Of a stretch of 64,000 nucleotides of DNA, positions 11,070-20,484 are shown piece by piece (the stretch's first letter is position 1; every line of letters begins with the position of its first letter). The stretch is from Atherix ibis (taxonomy: Eukaryota > Arthropoda > Insecta > Diptera > Athericidae). The notes under the pieces are model-generated. The model was not told the origin of the DNA and did no database searches. It saw nothing but the letters and a program-made list of their open reading frames with translations. Location of the stretch: assembly GCA_958298945.1 (NCBI GenBank), contig OY282606.1:58913920-58977919 (forward strand), read 5' to 3'. A program made the translations under genes and the position numbers.

Positions 11070-11600
11070 ATGTCCAAAAGAGCGTACGAAAGGGAAGTCG
11101 CGAACGAAATAAAAAGAAAATTAGTATGTGCAGTAAAAAAAAACAACATAGAATTCACACTTGCTGATTTGCGTATACCGGTGCAAGGTAATATAATTGA
11201 AACCGACAATTCCATTGAATATCTTGAAAGTTTGGATAAAACAGAAGAAAGCTCCAGCACTCCACAAATACAACATTATTCCACTGTTATTTACATTTGA
11301 TGGGAGGCAGGGAAATATTGGCTTCAAGGACCTGAATGTGTCAAAAATAATGAAGAGTAAGCATAATCTAAATTATTTTTAAATCTATGATAACATAACT
11401 AATAACTATTTTTTAATATAGATTGTGCATTGGATAAATTTCCCTTCGTTAGGGAAGATGATATAAATAAAATTTTGAGGAGGTTTTTTTATACCGCAAA
11501 AGACAATATATCCAAAAAAACCAAAAAAAAAGAACAACATTGTGCAACTACTTCGGACACCGAATTGTTCGATGACATCGAGTTCCTAGAAATTGAATAG
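11070..11600 (+). pseudogene. DUF4806-like gene, right copy, internally deleted
   Basis: Exon 1 begins at ATG 11070 (MSKRAYEREVANEIKRKLVC, identical start to the left copy). At about 11284-11290 it is fused directly to exon 3 (FTFDGRQGNIGFKDLNV), removing all of exon 2 and shifting the frame to a stop at 11300. The exon 3-4 intron is kept. Exon 4 is in better shape than on the left and runs FPFVREDDINKILRRFF to a C-terminus ending DIEFLEIE and TAG 11598-11600. The two copies are therefore complementary broken versions of one gene. Confidence 0.7.
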
Positions 11601-11731
11601 GTTTTAAGTTTTTTATATGGTTATATAGCTAGAAGAGGCTATTTTATTTAATTTTTTGTTATTAATTTTTTAATGTTATGAAAATATATTTGATTACAAA
11701 AAAAATTAAAAATATTTAACTATAATGAAGA

Positions 11732-12124
11732 CCCAAGTAACGCAAGCTACGAAAATAAAGCTATTTAACGGCACTCTGACGGAACTCTGTTCCGTCATAT
11801 AATTACGAATTTGTTCAAGATGGGTTCAGAAACGGTTCAGAAACTGTTGGTGCTTTGTCGCTACAAGCCGGAACTCGAAAATTTTTTGCTTTCATGTATG
11901 GGTGCACCCATACATGCAATTTCATGTATGAATGCACCCATACATGAAAGCAAACTAATTGTTTGAGCATCGGCTTTCACAGACAAAGAACGAACAGTTT
12001 CTGAACCGTTTCTGAACCGTTTCTGAACCCATCTTGAACAAATTGGTAATCATATGACGGAACACAGTTTCGCCAGAGTGCCGTTAAATACCATAATTTC
12101 CGTAACTGGTGTTACTTGGGATGT
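11732..12124. repeat. Self-complementary right terminus (solo foldback unit)
   Basis: ACCCAAGTAACGCAAGCTAC at the start and the reverse complement of ACATCCCAAGTAACACCAGT at the end bracket 393 bp. It can fold on itself around the palindromes at 11893-11916 and 11923-11946. It contains two (11823-11846) and three (11995-12030) head-to-tail copies of an 11-bp unit, GTTCAGAAACG in one orientation. Confidence 0.8.
11893..11916. repeat. Perfect 24-bp palindrome
   Basis: CATGTATGGGTG followed by its exact reverse complement. A second, near-perfect copy (two changes) lies at 11923-11946. Confidence 0.9.
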
Positions 12125-12496
12125 ACCAAAATTAGAAGCGGTATTTTCGAAATTAATTAAAAGTGAATAAGCCAATAGTTACTGATATGTATTAAGTTAC
12201 GGTCATATAATTAATATTAAAGAAGATTATTATAATTTGAGAATGCTTATTAATCATTAAAATTTTGTTATTAAATTTCAGATATCGTACGTAAAATGAG
12301 AACCTGTTTTACATTAGCGGCGGTTTCGATAACGGTGGCTTGGCTGAATTGACTTGCTTTATACGACTAATAAAAAATCGTAAAAGTCTAAAAATATAAA
12401 GGGAATGGAAATTTCTTTTGCATTGTCATGTCAATTGCATTATTAATTGCTTATAATGATAGAATTTATTGAATTTTAATAGATTATTTATAGTTA
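12125..12496. other. Intergenic, nothing firm
   Basis: AT-rich. A short stretch at about 12295-12360 (GCGGCGGTTTCGATAACGGTGG) is GC-richer than its surroundings and follows a splice-acceptor-like TTTCAG, but no protein is recognisable. Confidence 0.4.
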
Positions 12497-12624
12497 CTAG
12501 AGGGCATCGCCCCCTGCTCGCTTCGTTCACCAACCCCCAACCCTCCTACACATATTGAAACATCAAAAATTCATACATCATAGTAAAAGACTACAAAAAA
12601 AAACTTTTTTATATAAAAGAGGGA
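12497..12624 (-). mobile_element. Short non-autonomous Helitron (128 bp)
   Basis: Read on the minus strand it starts TCCCTCTTTTATATAAAAAA and ends with a GC-rich hairpin (GGGGGCGATGCCCTC) and CTAG followed by T. These are Helitron hallmarks: 5' TC, 3' hairpin, CTRR|T. Both ends and the inner ACATATTGAAACA and AAAAGACTACAAAA strings match the better-defined copy at 39531-40007. The base before the 5' TC is G rather than the usual A. It is an internally deleted relative. Confidence 0.8.
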
Positions 12625-13125
12625 CTTTTTAAAAAACTTCCTTTTAAAATTAATAAAATATAGTAACAAATTAACATCTAAAATGCTTACCAATGTGAAA
12701 TATAACATTGATATTTTCATAATATTCAGACAGGCAGCAATTTATGGTTTTCATGTATTAAGTATATAGCAAATGGCAATATATTTGTATATTAATTAAG
12801 CCCCGAGCACAATTCCGGCGATAACAACTAAGAATTACTATTACCGTTAACGAATCTAGCCCGAGTAAAAAACTCTGAAACAATTGCAACGAGTAAAGAT
12901 ATATCATCTGATGTTTATTATTATAAAAATGATCAGTTTATCCTTAGATTCTAAGAAAATATAATCATAAACATAAAATGATTAATTCAATTTTTAAGTT
13001 CTTTTAGCCCATATATGAATTTATCTTGCGGTTGATTTCAATTTCAACGAAGCTACCACATTACAAAACAGTAATGGTTATGACACAATTCCGACTGGAT
13101 TAAACTCCATCTAGTCGGTTTTGTC
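12625..13125. other. Intergenic, nothing recognised
   Basis: AT-rich. A short inverted pair, CCGACTGGATTAAACTCCATCTAGTCGG at 13091-13118, can form a small stem just before the left arm of the THAP-gene inverted repeat. No coding sequence. Confidence 0.4.
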
Positions 13126-13158
13126 CTTAGATTAAAGAATACCTGGATAGGCCCCTAC
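13126..13158. repeat. Left arm of a 33-bp inverted repeat around the THAP gene
   Basis: CTTAGATTAAAGAA then CTGGATAGGCC and CTAC. The reverse complement of 15286-15318 matches at 30 of 33 positions. The two arms enclose 2193 bp containing the whole THAP gene. No flanking target-site duplication was found. Confidence 0.8.
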
Positions 13159-13677
13159 CGTATATGTATACACATTTTTTTGTCCAAATTATTAGAAAGG
13201 GATATTCTTGTCAAAAATTTTTTATGTAGACATGACACCCACTGCCATCTAGTTGTCGTAATAGAAATTTATTGAATTGCAAAAGAATAATTTATATTCA
13301 TTTTAATTCACTTATTGGAAACAAAAATACAATTTAAAAAAAACAATAGGCAATTTTTATTTTTTGAGCAATCTTTTGATACGAAATGGAATTCTATTTG
13401 TAGTTTACTATTCATTTCGTAAATATGAATCAAATATAAAGCTCCTCAATTTTGTAGACTTTAGCAAAGTTTTCAAACGCGCCATTCTCCATGAAAGTAG
13501 TGACATACCGAAAATAGTGGGCTATAATTTTCATTTCTCAAGTTGTTTTTTTGCGGTTCGGAACGTGATTGTAAAAGTGTTAGTTCCATCTCTTTAGAAG
13601 TATTTACGGAAAAGTAAGTATTTATACAAATAGTTATATTATTAATAAAAGTTAATAAGAAGTTTTTATTTCAGGAA

Positions 13678-14852
13678 ATGAAGTGTTTGGTGAAAAATTG
13701 CTTCTCATACGAAAAAATGAGGACGCCGGGAATTTCTTTCTTTCGGTAAGTTGACATCTTTATTTTTACTAAACAAAATAAGAAAAACTTTTTTTGTGAT
13801 GTGCCTAAATGCCTTTTAGTGTTTATTTTATCCAAAAAGTGGTCAAAAAGTGAAAAGTTCGGCATTAAATAAATGTAAACAAATCCGATGTTGACAGTAC
13901 AATGTTTACCTGAAAATAGTTCAGTGCCGGTGCATGTAAATTGTGTGTAAGAAAATTTAAGGGAACGAATTTTTTTAATAGTGCAAAAAATACTCCAAAT
14001 TATGTTTATTCTTAATTGAAAAAGTAAATGTGACGATCGTATATTTATATGTTAACTTTACAGGTTCCCACAAAATAAATGGATATGGGAAAAGTGGATT
14101 GTGGCAGCAGCATCCGGTATTCCCAAGAATCGGGACGTCGTGTGCTCGCTCCACTTTCATAGAGCAGACATTAAAGTAGGAGCGAGCAGGAGCAGATTGC
14201 AAAGAAATGCTATTCCTTCCGTATTTGGTATATGGAATAGCCACACGGTAAGTTTTAATACTGCACAATTAATAATTGCAAAATTATAACACATTGAAAT
14301 CATTTTTGTAGGAAATCGGGCAACCGCCATCAAAGCAGGAAAAGGTTGAAAATGAAACAGTAAGTTGTACGAATATATTTCTATTGTATTTTATTTTGTT
14401 TCATTTAACATGTAATTTAAAAACAATAGTTGATATATAATTTTGCTTAAATACTTCTATTTTTTAGGTTCCTAATATTCGAATGTAAGTAAAGTATGTC
14501 CGTTTCATTCGAATGTAAGTAAAGTATGTCCGTTTAAATTCTTCCATAGTAACACTATTTCTTTGTAGAACTCGCCAACAAAGAAAGTAAGTAATTGTAT
14601 GCATATATTATAATGTTTTCTGCTATGCACATTCATAGCATTGTTTTTTATTTATTAATTAAATGTCTTCACAATTTGCATGTTTAGAATTATACTTCTT
14701 TAAAATATGGTATGGATTGTTCTTCTGATACTCCGCAAAACATTGCCGGAAAACTGAAAATAGTAAGGCTTCATTTAAAAAAGAAAGCGATGAAGATTGC
14801 CGCGCTTAAAAAATTCATAAAAAGGCGTTTTAGAAAAATTCATAAAACATAA
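13678..14852 (+). CDS. Small THAP-domain zinc-finger protein (160 aa, 5 coding exons)
   Basis: THAP domains are C2CH zinc-binding DNA-binding modules found in host regulators and in P-element-type transposases. Coding exons in phase: 13678-13745, 14064-14247, 14312-14359, 14569-14586 and 14688-14852. C3 and C8 pair with C50 and H53 (VCSLHF); P25, W34, F54 and the closing AIPSVF at 72-77 match the THAP signature, so the fold looks intact. The C-terminus has DTPQNIAGKLKIVRLHLKKK, basic with spaced leucines, like the coiled region after THAP domains in P-element relatives. A noncoding 5' exon probably ends near 13613 (GTAAGT follows). It is bounded by the inverted repeat 13126/15286. It could be a domesticated or non-autonomous transposon gene; no catalytic transposase region is present. 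The target DNA is unknown. Confidence 0.8.
14468..14540 (+). repeat. Tandem duplication around a skipped exon-like segment of the THAP gene
   Basis: TTAG acceptor, a 17-base exon-like piece and a GTAAGT donor occur at 14464-14490. ATTCGAATGTAAGTAAAGTA is then repeated 33 bp further on (second copy from 14508), doubling the donor. Including the piece shifts the frame and leads to a stop in the last exon; skipping it keeps all exons in frame. It is therefore either a pseudo-exon or a poison exon. Confidence 0.7.
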
Positions 14853-14993
14853 ACATAATATCATATTCTCTGATTTAATTCATTTTGCATTTTTGAAATT
14901 GATTTAAATTTGTGCACATAATTGTTTTCATATCATCAAATAACTTGCAATTCATATTTTTATATACTCTTCCCCACTTTATAATTATGTTTT

Positions 14994-14999
14994 AATAAA
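14994..14999 (+). terminator. Poly(A) signal AATAAA of the THAP gene
   Basis: AATAAA about 140 bp after the stop codon, followed by further A-rich sequence. Confidence 0.55.
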
Positions 15000-15285
15000 T
15001 AATATATAGTGAAATAAAAAAATAAATAATATTTTAAAATAGAATACTGTGTTTTATTGTATATTTACAAAACTAATTCCATCAAACAACAAGACCCGCA
15101 ATATTAAAAAATCTGCTTCTTTACGCATAAATGACATCACATATGAAAAATGGTTTAAAACGAACCGCTTCAATCGCATACTGAACTTTTAAATTGGCCC
15201 CGAATGATTTACGCCGTTTCTGTTGTATTGCATGTGTGTGAGTTCTACAAATGTATTGCCAACAAAATTTGGACAGAATTTTTGT

Positions 15286-15318
15286 GTAGAGGCCTATCCA
15301 GTTCTTCTTTAATCTAAG
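15286..15318. repeat. Right arm of the inverted repeat around the THAP gene
   Basis: GTAGAGGCCTATCCAG...TTCTTTAATCTAAG is the inverted partner of 13126-13158 (30/33 identical). Confidence 0.8.
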
Positions 15319-15685
15319 CACCTACAGTCTTATGGTGGAAATGCAGAACTCTCCGACAGCTTTATCGCCAAAATATGTTAGATATTGTTTTAATTTAGCA
15401 GTGTAGTGCAAGTACTGCCATTCATTTCATTATATTGTTATAAGACAGAATTGTTGCTAGACAGTTGAAATTGAATACATTATTTCAAGTTATATTAAAA
15501 AAACGAAATAAAACAACATTTAAAAATTATAAATTTTATTGCAATTTTATTTCATTGGTTATTTTGGGCAAAATTAGCTAATTTTTGACGGTATTCACCG
15601 TTCAGTTTGCAGTTTCCATCGGAATTATTTAAAAAATGTAGTTTTGTGAAAATTGTCCTTAGTTATAATAATTTTTTGATATTTC
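15319..15685. other. Intergenic, nothing recognised
   Basis: AT-rich, no coding signal or repeat seen. Confidence 0.5.
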
Positions 15686-15689
15686 AGAA

Positions 15690-15925
15690 ATGAGTATTTT
15701 GCTTGCACAAAAAAGCACTTTTTGGAAGGCGAAAAAGCGGTAAAGTACAAACCCCGCTCAGGGAGGTCTGCAATATTGAAAACTAATGAAACAATGCAGC
15801 GAGTGAGAGCTCTTGTGCGGTCAGATCAACTGTCTACATTAAAGTTAATGATTAGTGAGTTAAATTTGAATTGTTTTACCCTTCATCAGATTTGGACTCA
15901 AGATTGGGGCACAGATAATATACAG
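15690..15925 (+). mobile_element. Mariner transposase N-terminal fragment
   Basis: The plus strand reads KPRSGRSAILKTNETMQRVR, then ALVRSDQLSTLK and SELNLNCFTLHQIWTQD. This is the linker and second helix-turn-helix of mariner transposases (family pattern: RSGRPST, V..LV..DRR.T, ELN...T...I...DL). No downstream catalytic region follows, so it is a truncated remnant. Confidence 0.7.
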
Positions 15926-15929
15926 ATGT

Positions 15930-16556
15930 CCAACGTCTATAGAGAAAAGTGATGTGATGTATGCAGCGAAATTCTATGTAACCGCCACTCATGCGAAGTC
16001 GACAAAATATATTTTCAAAGTCAAATGAGAGAAATTGAAAACTACCTCTCAGCACACATATGGTATGTAGTGCAAAGCACAGATGCAATACTAGTTGCGT
16101 CATATGGGTAGAACGCATACACTTGCAATACTTTAATCTAAGGGTACGACGATTGGAAGTAATCTGGCACGAGGTGTAAAAGGCATTTTAATTTTTTTAA
16201 TCGACGGAATAAAAATCAACCCCAGATTATGAACAGAATACCGTTATAGATTTCTTAAAATCGCAACGCCAGGTTACGATATTGTGCATTGTAAGAATAA
16301 TATTGTATTATGAGTATGCATAGTCATTTGTCTTTTCTTTCACACCTACACATATATCACTAATGTGTCTATTTCGTTTAACTGAAAATAGGGTATTTCG
16401 TTAGTTTTTCATATATCTCATGCACAATTTATGCTATGATTTCTGTTTGAGTAAAAATTGAGGGATCTACACAACAATTCAATGTGTTTCAACAAGTGTA
16501 TTTCTTGATAAGAATAAGGTAATATGTTGCTTGAATTTTAGGCATATGTAAATAAA
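15930..16556. other. Intergenic, nothing recognised
   Basis: Contains another copy of the CTTAGATTAAAG string (reverse complement CTTTAATCTAAG at about 16129-16140). Otherwise no feature. Confidence 0.4.
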
Positions 16557-16720
16557 CAGGGTGCGTTTTATGTTTCAGGTCGAAGTTTTTTTTAAATAAC
16601 TTTTAAATAAAATACAATTTTATAATTTATATTTTACTAATTGATTATATGGTCCTTAGCATTATGTATAAAATATGAGGTCGTTTAAATGCCCGACTAT
16701 GGCTGTACATATGTATAATG
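16557..16720 (+). mobile_element. Terminal fragment of the same MITE family as 3866 and 60509
   Basis: CAGGGTGCGTTTTATGTTTC then AGGTCGAAGTTTTTTTT. It shares with 60509 the following AATTTTATAATTTRTATTTTA and TTATGTATRAAATATGA strings. No opposite terminal repeat was found. Confidence 0.65.
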
Positions 16721-16910
16721 TTTAGTGAACTTAAAAATTGAATTAGGTAATAAATTAAATTATGACTTTTCGGGTTGAAATTACTGTCTGCATGTCCCAT
16801 TTATGTTCGGATCATAATATATTTATAGTCGTAATATTTGCATGAAAGCAAAAGCTCGATGCGTATATAAAGCTGAAAGGTCACTCAACAGCATCCCGTG
16901 TGATTAAAAT

Positions 16911-17008
16911 CTATGACAAAACAAGCAAATGAAACTGATTGCTAGTCCTCCAGCAAAATCAATGACAAAACAAGTAAATGAACGGAAATTTTTTGCTAGT
17001 CCTCCAGC
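16911..17008 (+). repeat. Imperfect direct repeat
   Basis: ATGACAAAACAAGCAAATGA...TTGCTAGTCCTCCAGCAA occurs twice, at about 16911-16953 and 16960-17008. Neighbouring sequence to 17580 shows no recognisable gene. Confidence 0.6.
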
Positions 17009-17579
17009 AACTCTAGTTCCAACAGCCACAACGCTTCAGCAACTTAGGAACAGCAACCAACCGCCATCATAACACAAATGTAAAATTTTTTATACCAACA
17101 GAACTCAAAAGTTGTTCTCATGATTTTATCCAGATAGATAGAAAAATACCTTCCTTAACACCACATTATCAGGGACCCCATAGAATAGTTCTAAGGAATT
17201 CCAAAAATTTCAGTGCACAGATCGGCAATATTGTGAAGAATATTTCGATTGAAACCTGCTCATATTGATAATCACTACAAATTATGTTCAATCTGTTCCC
17301 TGTAAGTTTTTCGGTGCCTATAGTATATAATGGAGTATATAATGGTATACACTGTGGCGCATCAATATACTATACTCAAAAATGAAATATTAAATTGATA
17401 TAAAATTAGTTATGAGTATGTGTTAAAATAAATAATAAAAAATAAGTATAATTGAAAATAAATTGGTTTAAAATATTGTATAATAAAATAAAAATATATA
17501 TTGTAATATAGGAAACGTTTATTATATAAGACATATAATCCAATAGGAAGCATTTTTATAATTGCGAAGTTCCAGAGGA

Positions 17580-18365
17580 TTGAGAAGCTTGTTGTTTGAA
17601 GGACGGAATTATAAAATGTAAAGATTATTGTTCTTTTACGGAGTTGTTGGAGTATTGTGGAGTGATCAGATCATAGCCGGCAGCTTTGTTTTTGCGAAGC
17701 TGTTTGATGAAATTGACGACTACGGAAGGAGTGATTGCCTTTGGAAGAAGACTCATGGTTAAGATAATAAGCAGTTATTTTTCGATTTTAGTATAACGAG
17801 TTCTGTCTAGTATGTCTTCATGTGGAGTAAATGTTTTTGCAAGGAGTTCAGCAATTGTATCTCTGTTTTTTTTTGTTAGCTTTGGTCCACATTCGATCAG
17901 TTTTTCGTAAAGGGCGTTGTTTTTTTTAATAAGATAGAAGTTATTTTGTAGCTGTACATAATATTCTATTTTCTTAGTAATACAGTGTAGTTTGTAAAGA
18001 GATCTTTATTGTATTTTAAAATATCGTTACGTAGTTCCCTTTGTCACTAGTGTATTTTGTCTGTTACTAACGGGCCCTTGCATTGTCCTTTTCTGGGATT
18101 AGTCGCCGTTAATTTTAATTTGATTTTGTTTTATGGTCGTTTGATGTTAATATTTTGATGTGAAGAAGTTATGGTGTTTTGTAATATGCAAGTGAACTAC
18201 TACAAAACGCTATAACTAATTATGTACGGGGTTATTTATTTCTGTCTTCAAGCATTGTGGTAGTGCTCGTCAATATCCTCTTTGAAAAAATCCCAATCGA
18301 TTTACCCATTTATGAGTCTTGAAATATTAGCTTTAGGAATAGCTTGGGCTTAAAAAGTGACCGTT
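17580..18365 (-). mobile_element. Decayed Jockey-type retrotransposon, endonuclease-RT linker and RT part
   Basis: Nucleotide similarity to the better-preserved element at 44409-45080 is clear. GAGTTGTTGGAGTAT, CGGAAGGAGTGATTGCCTT, ATGTGGAGTAAATGTTT and TTTTTCGTAAAGGG occur in the same order, and 18265-18320 matches 45030-45090 (CGTCAATAT...CCCAA.CGATT). Stops and indels are frequent, so it is dead. The gag part of apparently the same copy lies at 19650-20480, with a Tc1/mariner relative between. Confidence 0.65.
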
Positions 18366-18409
18366 TGGTACGGTGGCATATTCGGTCTTAATTTCTCTCA
18401 AAGTGAGGA

Positions 18410-18660
18410 AGAAATTGCCGTTACTATCAATGGTAATCAGTATATATCAATAATAACAAACTTTTTGTACCTGAATTGGAAGATATTGATTTAACAAATA
18501 TGTGGTTTCAACAAAACAGCGCTACGTGCCTACAACCTATGCCCCAATCGATTTATTGCAGAAAAACTTTGGTGAGTCGATAATTTCAAGAAATGTACAA
18601 GGTGGTGGAAAATTGGAACCATCGTATCTGGTTCTATATGTGGAACAGAGTTGGCCATTT
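18410..18660 (+). mobile_element. Tc1/mariner-superfamily 3' fragment
   Basis: With frame changes the plus strand reads AVTINGNQYISIITNF, then the second-Asp block MWFQQNSATC, then a decayed IDLLQKNFGESIISRNVQGG. It belongs to the same transposase type as 18780-19440 but is the C-terminal half placed upstream of the N-terminal half, so two copies or a rearrangement are implied. Confidence 0.6.
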
Positions 18661-18779
18661 GAATAAAGTTATTTTCAAACTATAATTGCATTGATTATAT
18701 CGGAAATTTTTTTACTGTTTGGTTTTTCATGTTTTTATTTTTGAGAGATTTGTGTAAAAGTTAAAAGTGCTCAGTTAGC

Positions 18780-19445
18780 ATTGCCATTTCATCATGAAAA
18801 GACTTACACCCGAACAACGCGTACAAATTATTGAATTTTACTATCAAAAGTCGTGCTTTGTGAAAAATGTGTTTCGAGCACTTTGACTATTTTAAGGTCG
18901 TCATAATCGACCTACTGAGCAAGAAATTCAAGCGTTGATGACAAAATTTTATGCTATTGGACATCAAACCACCAACCCGTGTGCGTAGAGTGCGTAGAGA
19001 GGAAAATATTTCTGCCGTAGCGTCCAGTGTTGGTGAAGACCGCGGTTTGTCCATCCGTCGCCGGCCACAACAATTGGGATTGCGTTACTCCACTATGTAC
19101 AAGATTTTAAAAAAGGATCTCGGTCTGAAAGCGTATAAAATACAGCTTGTACAAGAACTGAAGCCGAACGACTTGCCAAAGCGTCGAATTTTCGGTGAGT
19201 GGGCCTTAGAACAACTTAGAAAAGTCCGTTTTTACCTAAAAATTGCGTTCAGTGACGAAATTCATTTCTGGATAAATGGGTGTGTGAATAAGCAAAATTT
19301 TGACATTTGGTCTGATGAACAAGCCACAGGCAAAACAAGAACTGCCATTTAACCCAGAAAATTGCACTGTTTGGTGCGGTCCGTATTTCTTTAAAGATGA
19401 CGTTGACCGCAACGTTACCACCAATGGCGTATCGCTCGAGGATTT
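18780..19445 (+). mobile_element. Tc1/mariner-superfamily transposase, N-terminal and first catalytic part, degraded
   Basis: The frame opens at 18794 with MKRLTPEQRVQIIEFYYQKS (first helix-turn-helix) and GRHNRPTEQEIQAL. After frameshifts, 18951-19352 gives SIRRRPQQLGLRYSTMYKIL (second helix-turn-helix). Then come KAYKIQLVQELKPND, IFGEWALEQL and FSDEIHFWINGCVNKQNF, with the first catalytic Asp in FSDE. It breaks after 19440 (WCGPYFFKDDVDRNVTTN in another frame). At least three frame breaks are present; it is not functional. Confidence 0.75.
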
Positions 19446-19649
19446 CTAACTTTTTTTTGCCCAAAATTCCAATAAAAATTTTATACACTTTTGCAATTTT
19501 TCTGTTTTTTCGAAATTTTAAAACCAAACACTTAAAAAATCATCCGTTTAAAATAAAATAATAAATTTTGCTCTGCCACATTTATTTTTTGCATTATTTA
19601 AAAAAAACAGATCACTCTTATTAAAAAACACTATAGTAATAAATATAGT

Positions 19650-20480
19650 TTATGTCTTTTGGAACATCGAACAATGGTTGTAAGAGCTGCGACAATAGGG
19701 GCTAATAGAGCTGTAATTTGTTGTGCAGGGTTTCTTGTTAGTGTCAAAAAAAGCGATGCTATATGTACTGAGCAGAAATAGAAGGTGGAATATATACCAG
19801 TAATTCTTCTGTATGTGTTTGTTTTTGTGAGGTTGTTGCTGGTATTGGTGCTGTTGCTGTTGTTGGTGGTGTTGCTGCTGTTTTGCGCTAGTACTGTATG
19901 TTGGAGTGATTTTTATGGTTATACAAATTTTATTTCCAGCGGGTATAACCATTTTTGCAGCCCTTTATAGGAAGTGTACTCCTCATAGTTCGCGGGGTGA
20001 CTACCTCCATAGAGTTCACATTTGCTTGAGTTGTTTTAAATTTGGTGGATAATAACTTTTTGCGCTGCAGCAAATTAACACACTTGGGTGTATGCTTGTA
20101 ATAGATCTTAGTGTGCCCCTAAGCCTGCCAACGATGACACTGGGCAATATTCGTGACGGGATCTGGCTTTTCATATATCTCTATTTTATCTTTATTTTGA
20201 GTAAAAGGCTCTAAGTCGATAATAAATAATGGGAGTGTTTTTTATCGTTTTCTTTTGTTTTTACGTTAGAAATACTCGGGACATAAAATCCGAGTATTTT
20301 CAGTTTAATTTTTATTTCACCAACGGGCGTAGTGTGGTGGAGATGACGAATTACCGGACGAAAAGGCCTATATTCTTTTCTCTGGTAATTGGGTTCGTTT
20401 TTCTCCAGATATTGGACAATGTTTCCATAAGCTCTGTCAGATTTGCATATACAGCAGTATAAACAGACTTGCTTCAATTT
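19650..20480 (-). mobile_element. Decayed Jockey-type gag (ORF1) remnant
   Basis: The minus strand reads VIRHLHHTTPVGEIKIKL (about 20360-20310), almost the same as VIRHLHHTTCVDEIRSEL in the ORF1 of the 41.7-47.3 kb element. This is the PRE/C2HC-associated region of Jockey-clade gag proteins. Further down are zinc-knuckle relics (CHRWQA.GHTKIYYKHTPKC) and a Gln/Thr-rich tail. Multiple stops. It is likely the gag half of the remnant at 17580-18365, the endonuclease region being lost. Confidence 0.65.
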
Positions 20481-20484
20481 GCTT

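Larger units (their letters stand above)
9011..12124. mobile_element. Composite foldback transposable element with two head-to-head DUF4806-like genes
   Basis: The outer ends are inverted copies: ACATCCCAAGTAACACCAGT at 9011-9030 matches the reverse complement of 12105-12124. Similarity continues for at least 170 bp inward (TATTTAACGGCACTCTG, TTCCGTCAT, GATGGGTTCAGAAAC). Inside, a minus-strand gene (9365-10515) and a plus-strand gene (11070-11600) face away from a ~360-bp centre. The right end is doubled: 11732-11916 repeats the left terminus in direct orientation before the inverted copy. No transposase and no obvious target-site duplication were seen. This resembles foldback elements mobilised in trans; the superfamily is unassigned. 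Confidence 0.75.

Noticed and set aside
13126..15318. Inverted-repeat block as a complete autonomous P element
   Set aside because: Only a THAP domain and a short basic coiled tail are encoded. No catalytic region and no 8-bp target duplication were found, so autonomy is not supported.
19785..19970. Leu/Val-rich plus-strand frame resembling a membrane protein
   Set aside because: Antisense reading of a Gln/Thr-rich repeat tract (CAACAA-type) of the decayed gag on the minus strand.
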